Source of the DNA: JBOHUC01 sp050733935
Lineage (GTDB): Bacteria > Eisenbacteria > RBG-16-71-46 > DASYSL01
DNA length: 64,000 nt
Assembly: GCA_050733935.1 (NCBI GenBank)
Contig: JBOHUC010000160.1
Location: 1 to 64,000, forward strand
Direction of reading: 5' to 3'
The translations under genes and the position numbers were made by a program. The notes beneath the pieces were generated by a model. That model did not search any database. It worked only from the letters and a program-made list of their open reading frames with translations, and was not told where the DNA came from. Positions 8,112-16,329 of this stretch are shown here, piece by piece (position 1 is the stretch's first letter; the number at the start of each line of letters is the position of its first letter).

Positions 8112-9313
8112 GTCGGGGCCGCTTACGCACCGCCCTCGTCGTCGCACTCCTCACGCTCGAGGTTCTCCTCGCTCCGCCGGCGGCGCGTGCGACCGAAATC
8201 GGGCCGGTCACGCTCGCCGGGCTCCTCGACCTCGTCGGAACGGACCACGGGCGCGCGACCCGGATGAACGCGCTCAACATGGGAGGCTCTTCGTTCGACT
8301 CCTACCGCCTGCGACTGTTCGCCGACGCGGTGCCGGACGAGAAGCTGAGCGTCTTCACCCAGACGATCTGGGGGGATGAGGCGCCGATCGAGGTCGTGGG
8401 CGCCTACGTCGACTACGCCCCGTGGCCGGGACGGGATCTCCACGTTCAGGCGGGCAAAATTCCCTGGTGGGTGGGCACGTACGCGCCGCGCACGTACTCG
8501 AACAGGAATACGCTCATCGGCACACCGCTCCTGTACCAGTACCACACGACGTTTCCGTACAACCATCTGCCGCCGAACGCGGACGCGCTGCTCGCTCAGG
8601 CGGGGAACGGACAGTTCGGCGTGACGTACTCGTCCGCCTATCGCCCGGCGAAAGGCCTTCCGATTCTCTACGACGCCTGCTGGGACTTCGGCGTGGTCGC
8701 CGTCGGCAGCCTGCGGCCGCTCGAGTTCGCGATCGGCGGAGTGAACGGCGCGCCCTCGAGCGCCCAGCCCGGACGCGACAACAACAATGGCAAGTCGGTG
8801 CTCGGACGGATCGGCGCTTCGCCTTATCCCGGGCTCCGGTTCGGGGTCTCCGGATCCTACGGTCCGTATCTCGCGGAGGCCCTCGAGCTGGGACTGCCCG
8901 CGGGCACAAAGGTCGGGGACTACGCGCAGAGGCTCTGGGTCGCGGACCTCGCGTGGGCCATCGAACACCTCGAGATCTACAGCGAGGGCTTCACGAACCG
9001 CTGGGAGACGCCGACCGTCGGCAATCTCGACTGCCACGGCGTGTACGTCGAAGCGAAGTACGCGTTCCCCGTCGGCGCGTACGTCGCGGCGCGCTTCGAC
9101 GAGATCCGGTTCAGCGATCTCGCCGACTCGACCGGCCTGGCGTACCCCTGGGACGCGAACGTGCGCCGCTTGGAAGCCGGCGCAGGTTTCCGATTCACAC
9201 GCTCGATCCTCGCCAAGGCGGTCTATCAGTGGAATCGCACCGACCCCAGGCGCGGGGACGCAGCCATCCGGGAGGCGGACACCGGAGCGGTCCAGCTCTC
9301 GGTCGGGTTCTAG
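8108..9313 (+). CDS. Outer-membrane porin-like beta-barrel protein
   Basis: The 401-residue protein starts at a GTG that overlaps the kinase stop (GTGA). It has a signal peptide (residues 1 to about 28, ending ARA). The rest alternates hydrophobic and polar residues, is rich in Tyr, Trp and Gly, and ends in an aromatic residue (VQLSVGF), as expected for an outer-membrane barrel. No specific porin family could be assigned by eye. Close coupling to the sensor kinase and cupredoxin suggests a shared function or regulation. A GC hairpin 5 bp after the stop probably ends the operon. Confidence 0.75.
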   Translation: MSRGRLRTALVVALLTLEVLLAPPAARATEIGPVTLAGLLDLVGTDHGRATRMNALNMGGSSFDSYRLRLFADAVPDEKLSVFTQTIWGDEAPIEVVGAYVDYAPWPGRDLHVQAGKIPWWVGTYAPRTYSNRNTLIGTPLLYQYHTTFPYNHLPPNADALLAQAGNGQFGVTYSSAYRPAKGLPILYDACWDFGVVAVGSLRPLEFAIGGVNGAPSSAQPGRDNNNGKSVLGRIGASPYPGLRFGVSGSYGPYLAEALELGLPAGTKVGDYAQRLWVADLAWAIEHLEIYSEGFTNRWETPTVGNLDCHGVYVEAKYAFPVGAYVAARFDEIRFSDLADSTGLAYPWDANVRRLEAGAGFRFTRSILAKAVYQWNRTDPRRGDAAIREADTGAVQLSVGF

Positions 9314-9317
9314 CCCG

Positions 9318-9338
9318 ACGGGACTCCCCGCGTCCCGT
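9318..9338 (+). terminator. Hairpin at the end of the cupredoxin-kinase-porin operon
   Basis: A 7-bp stem pairs ACGGGAC (9318-9324) with GTCCCGT (9332-9338). No T-run follows. Confidence 0.4.
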
Positions 9339-9349
9339 GCGCGGCCCGC

Positions 9350-9378
9350 TTGCTCCGGCAGCCGCCGCACGCTAAGCT
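9350..9378 (+). promoter_or_regulatory. Candidate promoter of the 9430 gene
   Basis: TTGCTC (9350-9355) and TAAGCT (9373-9378) are separated by 17 bp. The -10 element lies 52 bp before the start codon. Confidence 0.6.
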
Positions 9379-9429
9379 CTTCCCGCCCAGATTCGAAGCC
9401 TCGACCCCGCCCTCAACGGGATTCCGTTC

Positions 9430-10125
9430 ATGAAATCGCCCCACGTCGCGTTGGTGTTCGTTTTCGCCCTCCTGGCTTCGGTCGGCGCTGCCCGGGATGT
9501 CACCGCCCAGTCCTGCCCGTCGAGCGAGATGGAGTTTCGCGCGCAGGGCATGTTCACGTCCGATGCGGCGACGTTCGATTCCACGCACGCCGCCTTCCCC
9601 ACGTTTCGCGTCGCCTACGATCTCGTTCAGGGAACCGTGTTCGTCTATCACTGCTGCTCGCTTGGCATCACGTCCGTCGAGACCGGCGATGCCTACGACG
9701 TGACCGGCGTGGCACCCGGAACGCCCGTGTCACTGGTCGCCGAGCTTCTCGTGGACGGCGAGGTCTGGGATGCGGGCGGCTGCGGGGGAAGCGGGTGCAG
9801 CGGAAGCCTCGGCATGAGCATCGAGCACGGCGTGGAGATCGAGGAATACCGCTTCGCTCCGACGCTCTTCGGCGGCGCACGACTCGAATTTCACGGCGGG
9901 ATCCAGCTTCCCGTGACGATCGTGGCGGGCGTCCCCGAGGAGATTCGCTTTCGCCTGTGGGGAACACGCGCGCCCGGCGGAAGCCACGGGGCCACGGGCA
10001 CGGGACGGATCCGCTTCCTCGGGCTCGCCCTGGGCCAGTCGATCACGTCGTGCCACGGCTACAACGCCGACCCGACGCCGGTGACCGACACGAGCTGGGG
10101 ATCGGTCAAAGCCCACTATCGCTAG
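9430..10125 (+). CDS. Secreted protein of unknown function with WGSVKAHYR tail
   Basis: A 231-residue protein with a Sec signal peptide (residues 1 to about 27, ending TAQ). It is a clear paralogue of the 14011 product along its full length (shared AFDSTH, FRVAYDL/FQVAYDL, LVDGEVWD, GATGTGRIRF, SCHGY/SCHGF). A Gly/Cys-rich stretch GGCGGSGCSG sits at about residues 116-125. The last residues, TSWGSVKAHYR, recur on two other secreted proteins in this window. The family is unknown to me. Eight Cys in the mature part would fit disulphides in an extracytoplasmic protein. Confidence 0.75.
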   Translation: MKSPHVALVFVFALLASVGAARDVTAQSCPSSEMEFRAQGMFTSDAATFDSTHAAFPTFRVAYDLVQGTVFVYHCCSLGITSVETGDAYDVTGVAPGTPVSLVAELLVDGEVWDAGGCGGSGCSGSLGMSIEHGVEIEEYRFAPTLFGGARLEFHGGIQLPVTIVAGVPEEIRFRLWGTRAPGGSHGATGTGRIRFLGLALGQSITSCHGYNADPTPVTDTSWGSVKAHYR

Positions 10126-10173
10126 CCATCGTGCGGGTCGGGGCGCCCGGGCACCGTGCGCGCGGATTTCCGT

Positions 10174-10202
10174 TTGCGCCTGCGGCCCGGGGACACTAAT
10201 CT
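10174..10202 (+). promoter_or_regulatory. Candidate promoter of the 10413 gene
   Basis: TTGCGC (10174-10179) and TAATCT (10197-10202) are separated by 17 bp. The 5' leader to the start at 10413 would be about 200 nt, long for this window, with no further structure that I could resolve. Confidence 0.5.
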
Positions 10203-10412
10203 CATTGCTCGGCCGCAGCACCCTGCGACCGGGCCCCCTCCGGACAGGCTCTTCCCGGCACCAGGCGCGACCCCCGGCCCCCCCGACCGTGCGGACGCGC
10301 GCGGGGAACCCCGACCGGCATCAGGCCTTCATCGCTCCATTGAAAGCTTTCCGTGAACCCGGCATCCCCCCGGGCCCGGACCGCATTTGCCTCTCATCCC
10401 CAGGAGGTCGTC

Positions 10413-11168
10413 ATGAAGCTGGCTCTCTACGGCGTGATGTTCGCTGCGGCATCCCTCATGGTCCTGACACCGATTCGCAGCGCCGGCGCGGCCGAGATCG
10501 TCGCCGAGCCGGTCACGGGCTACTTCGGTGAGGCCATCGTCACACCGGACGGTGTCGCTCCTCGTCCCGATCACGGCACGACGCTCGTTCCCACCACCGC
10601 GTACGACAACACAGCGTCTGCGCCGAATTTCGGGGTCTCGTCCACGGACTTCGCCTCGCAGTGGGGCGACCAACTCGTGACGACGCTCGCGGGACCGCTG
10701 TCCACCCACAAGTTCACGATCTTCAACGGCTCGACGGCCGGCCTCACGCTCCTCACGGCAGCGGTCAACGTTGCGTTTTTCGACGCCATCACCGCCGCTC
10801 CGCTCGGCGCCTACAACACGTCGGTGAGCTTCGGAGCGGGCCTGCCGAACGGCTTCTTCTCGATCGTCACGGTGACCGGGATTGATCCGCTCAACATCAA
10901 CCTCCCGACGGACATCATCGTCGTCCAGACGGTCACCGGGACCACCGGAACCGCGACCCGGCTCGGAGTCGCGTCGATGAATCCCCCGACGATTGGCTCG
11001 AGCCCGGCGTCCATGTTCATTTCGTCCTCGACGATCGGCGGCGGCATCCCGGGCTTCTACACGTTCCCGAACGGTCCGGCGAATCCCGGCTACCAGGTCG
11101 TGGTGAACGAGCCGGTCGTCCCGGCCGACCTCACGTCGTGGGGACGCGTGAAGGGCATGTATCGCTAG
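10413..11168 (+). CDS. Secreted protein of unknown function with WGRVKGMYR tail
   Basis: The 251-residue protein starts at the ATG 5 bp after AGGAGGT; in-frame upstream codons lack a ribosome site. It has a signal peptide (residues 1 to about 27, ending AGA). The mature part is Thr/Ser/Gly/Pro-rich with beta-prone repeats and no Cys. Its fold looks unlike the 9430 and 14011 products, yet it ends in the same tail (TSWGRVKGMYR). I do not recognise the family. The shared tail suggests common handling after export. Confidence 0.75.
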   Translation: MKLALYGVMFAAASLMVLTPIRSAGAAEIVAEPVTGYFGEAIVTPDGVAPRPDHGTTLVPTTAYDNTASAPNFGVSSTDFASQWGDQLVTTLAGPLSTHKFTIFNGSTAGLTLLTAAVNVAFFDAITAAPLGAYNTSVSFGAGLPNGFFSIVTVTGIDPLNINLPTDIIVVQTVTGTTGTATRLGVASMNPPTIGSSPASMFISSSTIGGGIPGFYTFPNGPANPGYQVVVNEPVVPADLTSWGRVKGMYR

Positions 11169-11270
11169 GGAGAATCGCACCCTGCGGACGCCCATCCGCG
11201 GGTGAAAGTGAAAGGGATGCGGCGCGTGCCGGCCCCTCGTGCGGCGCGCGCCGATCTTCTTGAAGGGCGA

Positions 11271-11299
11271 TTGCCGATCCCGCGCCCGCGGGCTACGCT
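11271..11299 (+). promoter_or_regulatory. Candidate promoter of the hybrid kinase gene
   Basis: TTGCCG (11271-11276) and TACGCT (11294-11299) are separated by 17 bp, 51 bp before the start at 11350. Confidence 0.55.
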
Positions 11300-11349
11300 C
11301 GTGCCGCTCGCGCCTGGTTCCGGCACTTCGTCCCGGAGGCTTTCCTCAC

Positions 11350-13962
11350 ATGACGGTCTCCCGCCCGCTCCGAACAGCCGCGATCATCGTTCTCGTCGGG
11401 GCGCTCTACACGCTGTCGGGCAGGCTCGGCCTCGAGCTCGCGGTCGTGCACTCGAGCGCGACGGCCGTGTGGCCGGCTTCGGGGATCGCGCTCGCGGCCC
11501 TCCTCGTGTTCGGCATTCGGGCGTGGCCGGGAGTGTTCCTCGGGGCCTATCTCGTCAATCTCGCAACCGCCGGAACGGTGCTCACCTCACTCGGCATCGC
11601 GACCGGCAACACGCTCGAGGGATTGGTCGGCGCCTACCTGGTCCGGCGCTACGCCCACGGCGTCGATACGTTCGACCAGCCGACCGATGTCTTCCGCTAC
11701 TCGATCTTCGCGGGCATCCTCGCGACCGCGCTCGCCGCCACCGTGGGGACCACGACGCTCGTCCTCGGCGGGCTCGCGCCGTCGTCGAACGCGGGCGCGA
11801 TCTGGCTCACCTGGTGGCTCGGGGACGCGGCCGGCGTGCTCGTCCTCGCCCCGCTTCTCATCCTTCTCGCGCGCAAACCGCGACTCGGATGGACGAGCGC
11901 CGAGGGCCTCGAAGCAGCGGGCCTCTTCCTCACGCTCCTCGTCTCGGGCGCGTTCGTCTTCTGGGGCTTCTCGCCGTTCGAGCGGAAGGACTATCCGCTC
12001 CACTTCCTGCTCGTGCCGATTCTCCTGTGGGCGGTGTTCCGCTTCGGCCAGCGCGTCGCCACCACGGCGATGGTCTTGCACTCGGTGATGGCGATCGTGG
12101 GAACCCTGAACGGTCTCGGCCCGTTCGCCCGCGGGAGCACGAACGACTCGCTGCTCCTCCTTCAGTCCTATCTAACCGTCTTCTCGGTGCTCCTCCTCGC
12201 CGTGACCGCGGCCTTGAGGGAGCGCCGGCGCAGCCAGAAAGAGATTCATGCGCTCAACGCCGAGCTCGAGGAGAGGGTCACGCAGCGCACCGAGCAGCTT
12301 CGGGAAGCGAACACCGCGCTCGCGGGCGAAGTCGCGAGCCGGGCCCGCGCTCAGGAAGCGCTCGAGCTGAGTCAGGCGCGGCTCCTCGAAGCGCAGCAGG
12401 TCGCAGGACTCGGAAGCTGGGAGTGGGACATGGAGGCGGACCGGGTGTGGTGGTCCGACGAGCTCTACGCGATCTACGGGATCGTGCACGATTCCTTTGG
12501 CGCGAGCTACGAGTCCTTCCTCGAGCGGGTGCACGAGGAGGATCGCGTTCGCGTCCACGAGACGGTCATGAACGCGGCCCGGGACACAGCTCCGTTCGAG
12601 CTCGAGCACCGGCTCGTCCGCCCCGACGGGGGCGTTCGCACGCTCTACGCCCGCGGGCACGTCGTCTGCGACGAGAAGGGGAGACCGGTGCGCATGACGG
12701 GCACCGCGCTCGACATCACCGAGCAGAAGCAGGCGGAGGAGGAGCGGTCCCTGTTCCTCCGCGAGCAGGAGGCGCGGCGGGAGGCCGAAGCCGCGAACCG
12801 CGCGAAGGACGACTTCCTGGCCATGCTGTCTCACGAGCTGCGCACGCCTTTGAACGCGATCGTGGGCTGGACGCATCTCCTCCGGACGGGCGAGCTCGAT
12901 CGCGAGACGTCGGGGCGCGCGGTCGAGGCCATCCAGCGCAACGCGCGCATCCAGAGCCACCTCATCTCGGACATCCTGGACTCCTCGCGGATGTCCTACG
13001 GGCAGATCCGCCTTCAGGTCGGGGCCCTCGATCTCGCCAGCGTGATCGGAAACGCCGTCGAGACGGTCGAGCCCGAAGCGGCCGCCAAGGGCGTCCGCAT
13101 CGAGGTGCGCTGTGCCTCCGGACTGCCCGCCATGACCGGAGATCCGGACCGGCTCCAGCAGGCTGTCTGGAACCTCCTGTCGAATGCGATCAAGTTCACG
13201 CCCCAGGGCCGCACCGTGCGGGTCGCGGTCTCCGCCGACGACATCACGACACGGATCACCGTGGAAGACGAAGGCCCGGGAATCGATCCCGAGTTCCTGC
13301 CGTACGTGTTCGAGCGCTTCCGCCAGCGCGACGCTTCGAGCACGCGCCTGCACCGCGGCCTCGGTCTCGGTCTTTCGATCGCCCGGCATCTCGTCGAGCT
13401 CCACGGCGGCGCCATCGTGGCCGCGAACCGAAAGGGCGGGGGAGGGGCGATCTTCACCATTACGCTCCCTTTCACCGCCTTCGGTCGCGCGCGGGACGAG
13501 CGGCCCGCCGATCCGCCGGCCACGGCCCGGGACGGCGGCGCTGCGTTCCAGGACGGGGCGCGGGACCTGGTTCGCGGAATGCACATCCTGCTCGTCGAGG
13601 ACGACGACGAATCGCGCAGCGTGATGATCGAATGGCTGACGCGCATCGGCTGCCGGGCGGCCGCGGCCGAGTCGTGCGATGGAGCGCTCGCGCTCCTCGA
13701 GCGCCAGCGCTTCGACCTTCTGGTGAGCGACATCGAGCTCCCCGGAGGCAGCGGCTACGACCTCATTCGCGCATTGCGTTCGCGGGAGGAGTCGCCGAAC
13801 CGGTCGATTCCCGCGATCGCGCTCACGGCATACGCCGGGATCGAGAATTCGCAGCGCGCCCTTTCGGAGGGCTACGACGCCCATCTCGCGAAGCCGATCG
13901 CCTTCGAGGATTTCCTGGACGCGGTGCGGGAGGTGCAGCGCGTTCGAGCCGTGCGTCCTTAA
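11350..13962 (+). CDS. MASE1-PAS hybrid histidine kinase with receiver domain
   Basis: An 870-residue membrane kinase. The N-terminal 290 residues form a multi-pass MASE1-like sensor (AVWPASGIALAALL and a later AIWLTWWLGDAAGVL are typical). A coiled-coil linker (about 295-355) and a PAS/PAC domain (about 350-460, GSWEWD near its start) follow. HisKA has phosphoacceptor His495 in LSHELRTPLNAI. HATPase_c has LLSNAIKFTP, DEGPGI and GLGLGLSI. A C-terminal receiver has phospho-acceptor Asp794 (LLVSDIELPGGSG). There is no output domain, so a His phosphotransfer partner must lie elsewhere. The start is the ATG 51 bp after the promoter -10; upstream in-frame starts precede the promoter. Confidence 0.92.
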   Translation: MTVSRPLRTAAIIVLVGALYTLSGRLGLELAVVHSSATAVWPASGIALAALLVFGIRAWPGVFLGAYLVNLATAGTVLTSLGIATGNTLEGLVGAYLVRRYAHGVDTFDQPTDVFRYSIFAGILATALAATVGTTTLVLGGLAPSSNAGAIWLTWWLGDAAGVLVLAPLLILLARKPRLGWTSAEGLEAAGLFLTLLVSGAFVFWGFSPFERKDYPLHFLLVPILLWAVFRFGQRVATTAMVLHSVMAIVGTLNGLGPFARGSTNDSLLLLQSYLTVFSVLLLAVTAALRERRRSQKEIHALNAELEERVTQRTEQLREANTALAGEVASRARAQEALELSQARLLEAQQVAGLGSWEWDMEADRVWWSDELYAIYGIVHDSFGASYESFLERVHEEDRVRVHETVMNAARDTAPFELEHRLVRPDGGVRTLYARGHVVCDEKGRPVRMTGTALDITEQKQAEEERSLFLREQEARREAEAANRAKDDFLAMLSHELRTPLNAIVGWTHLLRTGELDRETSGRAVEAIQRNARIQSHLISDILDSSRMSYGQIRLQVGALDLASVIGNAVETVEPEAAAKGVRIEVRCASGLPAMTGDPDRLQQAVWNLLSNAIKFTPQGRTVRVAVSADDITTRITVEDEGPGIDPEFLPYVFERFRQRDASSTRLHRGLGLGLSIARHLVELHGGAIVAANRKGGGGAIFTITLPFTAFGRARDERPADPPATARDGGAAFQDGARDLVRGMHILLVEDDDESRSVMIEWLTRIGCRAAAAESCDGALALLERQRFDLLVSDIELPGGSGYDLIRALRSREESPNRSIPAIALTAYAGIENSQRALSEGYDAHLAKPIAFEDFLDAVREVQRVRAVRP

Positions 13963-14010
13963 TAGTTGCGCTTCGAATCGGCCAGAACCCGCCCTCAGCA
14001 GGACTCCGTG

Positions 14011-14694
14011 ATGCGAGTCTCTCTGTTCCTCCTTGCGCTCGGCCTTGCGCCCGATTCGTCGACGACCGCGGGGGCGCAGGTCTGCCCCGCGAGCGAAATG
14101 CAGTTCCGCGACATGGGCGTCTTCGCCTCGGAGACCGCGGCTTTCGATTCGACCCACACCGTCTTTCCCGACTTCCAGGTCGCCTACGATCTTCTCGAGG
14201 GCACGTTGTTCGTCTATCACGGAGGCTCGCTCGGCGTGACGTTCGTCGAGGCGGGCGATGCGTACGACGTCACCGGGTTCGCTCCGGGAACGCCCGTGTG
14301 GCTCGTCGTCGAGCTCCTCGTGGACGGCGAAGTCTGGGACATGGGAGGCTGCGGCGGGGGCGGGTGCAGCGGGACGCTCGGCATGAGGATCGAGCACGGC
14401 GTCGACATCGAGGAGCGCCGGTTCAGTCCGACGCTTTTCGACGGAGCGCGCTCGGAGTTCCACACGGTGCTTCAGTTGCCGGTGCGGATCGTCGCCGGTC
14501 AGCCCGAGGAGATCCGCTTTCGCCTGTGGGGCACCCGAATGCCGGGCGGAAGCCACGGCGCCACGGGAACCGGCCGCATCCGGTTCACCGGGCTGACTCC
14601 CGGCAGTTCGATCGTCTCGTGCCACGGATTCGACGGCGAGGTCACGCGCGCGCGCAACGCGACCTGGGGAGAGATCAAAGCGCAGTACCGCTGA
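14011..14694 (+). CDS. Secreted protein of unknown function, paralogue of the 9430 product, WGEIKAQYR tail
   Basis: The 227-residue protein starts at an ATG with an upstream AGCAGGA; a TTG 45 bp earlier is a weaker choice. It has a signal peptide (residues 1 to about 23, ending GAQ). It shares most of its sequence with the 9430 product, including AFDSTH, LLVDGEVWD, a Gly/Cys-rich stretch, FRLWGTR and SGxHGATGTGRIRF-like segments. It ends in ATWGEIKAQYR. It begins 48 bp after the hybrid kinase and has no visible promoter, so it may be co-transcribed with the kinase. Confidence 0.75.
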   Translation: MRVSLFLLALGLAPDSSTTAGAQVCPASEMQFRDMGVFASETAAFDSTHTVFPDFQVAYDLLEGTLFVYHGGSLGVTFVEAGDAYDVTGFAPGTPVWLVVELLVDGEVWDMGGCGGGGCSGTLGMRIEHGVDIEERRFSPTLFDGARSEFHTVLQLPVRIVAGQPEEIRFRLWGTRMPGGSHGATGTGRIRFTGLTPGSSIVSCHGFDGEVTRARNATWGEIKAQYR

Positions 14695-14767
14695 CGTTCC
14701 CTCCGAGGCGAAGGCCGCCGGGGGCCGTGCTATGATGCGAGCGGCTTGTCCCCACGCACCACACCGT

Positions 14768-14844
14768 GCCCCCGTAGCTCAGCTGGACAGAGCAGCGGTT
14801 TCCTAAACCGCGTGCCGGGTGTTCGAGTCACCCCGGGGGCACCA
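14768..14844 (+). tRNA. tRNA-Arg (anticodon CCU), CCA encoded
   Basis: The cloverleaf is complete. The acceptor stem GCCCCCG pairs with CGGGGGC. The anticodon stem GCGGT/ACCGC holds the loop TTCCTAA, giving anticodon CCU. The T arm is GGGTG-TTCGAGT-CACCC. The discriminator is A and the CCA end is encoded. A TATGAT -10-like hexamer lies at 14731-14736, 31 bp upstream. The following genes differ in style from the surrounding DNA, so this may be an integration site. Confidence 0.97.
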
Positions 14845-14949
14845 CTTCTAAGTCACATGCGGGCTCTTCGGGGTTGAGGCGTGCCGATCTTGGACGTAGC
14901 ATTGCCGGAATGCCCGAACCGCGAGGAATGCTGATGCTTCAGGTCGTCC

Positions 14950-16329
14950 ATGCCGCGCAGCCTTCCGGCCGTCGCCGTGGCCGCCGTCGCTCTCGTGACC
15001 CTGGTCGCATCCGGGTACGCGCAGGTCCAAACCAACGGCGTCGGCTCTGCTCCCGCAAAGTCCCCTGGGGTGTCCGAAGGCACCGGGATCCGTCCCTTTC
15101 GCGTCCACGTTCCAGAGGCGGCCGTTGACGACCTCCGCAGGCGCATCACAGCAACGCGATGGCCTGAACGCGAAACCGTCGACGACTTCTCTCAGGGCGT
15201 GCAGCTCGAGAAACTGAAGCCACTCGTGCAGTACTGGGGAACGGCGTACGACTGGCGCAAAGCCGAGGCAAAGCTGAACGCTCAGCCGCAGTTCCTCACC
15301 AACATCGACGGCCTCGACATCCACTTCATCCATGTCCGCTCGCGCCATCCGAATGCCATGCCGATGCTCATGACGCACGGATGGCCCGGCTCGGTGTTCG
15401 AGCTTCTCAAGGTCATCGACCCACTCACCAATCCCACCGCCCATGGCGGACAGGCGGAAGACGCCTTCGACGTCGTGCTGCCCTCGTATCCGGGCTATGG
15501 CTTCTCCGGCAAGCCACAGGCTCCGGGCTGGGGTCCCGACCACGTTGGACGCGCATTTCACGAGCTGATGCAGCGACTGGGATACGACCAGTACGTGGCG
15601 CAGGGCGGCGATTGGGGCGCGATCATCTCCGAGGTCATGGCGGTGCAGGCGCCGGAGGGGCTGCTCGGCATCCACATCAACATGCCCGGCACCGTGCCGC
15701 CGAGCGTCCTCAGCCTGATCCGCAACCGGGAACCGGCGCCGGCCAGCTTCTCCGAAGCGGAGAAGACCGCCTTTGCCGGGCTCGAGTACTTCTACCGGAA
15801 GGGGTTCGGCTATGCCGAGATGATGAATACCCGTCCGCAAACGCTCGGCTACTCGTTGGCGGACTCGCCGGTCGGAATGCTGGCCTTCTACTATGACAAG
15901 TTCACCGAGTGGACATACAGCAACCGGCAACCCGAGAAGGTGCTCACCCGTGATGACATGCTTGACAACGTGACGCTGTACTGGCTCACGAACACAGGCA
16001 CGTCGTCCTCGCGGTCCTACTGGGACGCCGCGCAAGGGGGAGGCGGTCCGTTCAACGCGTTCGAAATCACCAGGGTCCCGGTCGCTGTGACGATCTTCCC
16101 CGGTGAGATCTATCGCGCTCCGCGCAGCTGGGGCGAGAAGGCCTTCACAAACCTGATCTACTGGAACGAGGTCGACAGAGGCGGTCACTTCGCCGCCTTT
16201 GAAGAGCCGCAGCTCTTCGTCGTCGAGCTCCGGTCCGCATTCCGATCCCTCCGCGACCCGTCCCCGACCCGCACGACCCCGCAAGGGACCGCTAGTCGAT
16301 CGCCCGACCTCCAAAGGAGTTCGCCATGA
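14950..16329 (+). CDS. Exported epoxide hydrolase (EHN family)
   Basis: A 459-residue alpha/beta hydrolase with an N-terminal signal peptide (to about residue 24). The N-terminal EHN domain is recognised from PFRVHVPEAAVDDLRRRI and a later YDWRKAEAKLN. The oxyanion motif is HGWPGS, the nucleophile is Asp221 in GGDWGA, and the catalytic His is His413 in RGGHFAAFEEP. These enzymes open epoxides to diols. Export is unusual for the family and is inferred from the N-terminus. The stop overlaps the start of the next, homologous gene (ATGA). Confidence 0.88.
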   Translation: MPRSLPAVAVAAVALVTLVASGYAQVQTNGVGSAPAKSPGVSEGTGIRPFRVHVPEAAVDDLRRRITATRWPERETVDDFSQGVQLEKLKPLVQYWGTAYDWRKAEAKLNAQPQFLTNIDGLDIHFIHVRSRHPNAMPMLMTHGWPGSVFELLKVIDPLTNPTAHGGQAEDAFDVVLPSYPGYGFSGKPQAPGWGPDHVGRAFHELMQRLGYDQYVAQGGDWGAIISEVMAVQAPEGLLGIHINMPGTVPPSVLSLIRNREPAPASFSEAEKTAFAGLEYFYRKGFGYAEMMNTRPQTLGYSLADSPVGMLAFYYDKFTEWTYSNRQPEKVLTRDDMLDNVTLYWLTNTGTSSSRSYWDAAQGGGGPFNAFEITRVPVAVTIFPGEIYRAPRSWGEKAFTNLIYWNEVDRGGHFAAFEEPQLFVVELRSAFRSLRDPSPTRTTPQGTASRSPDLQRSSP

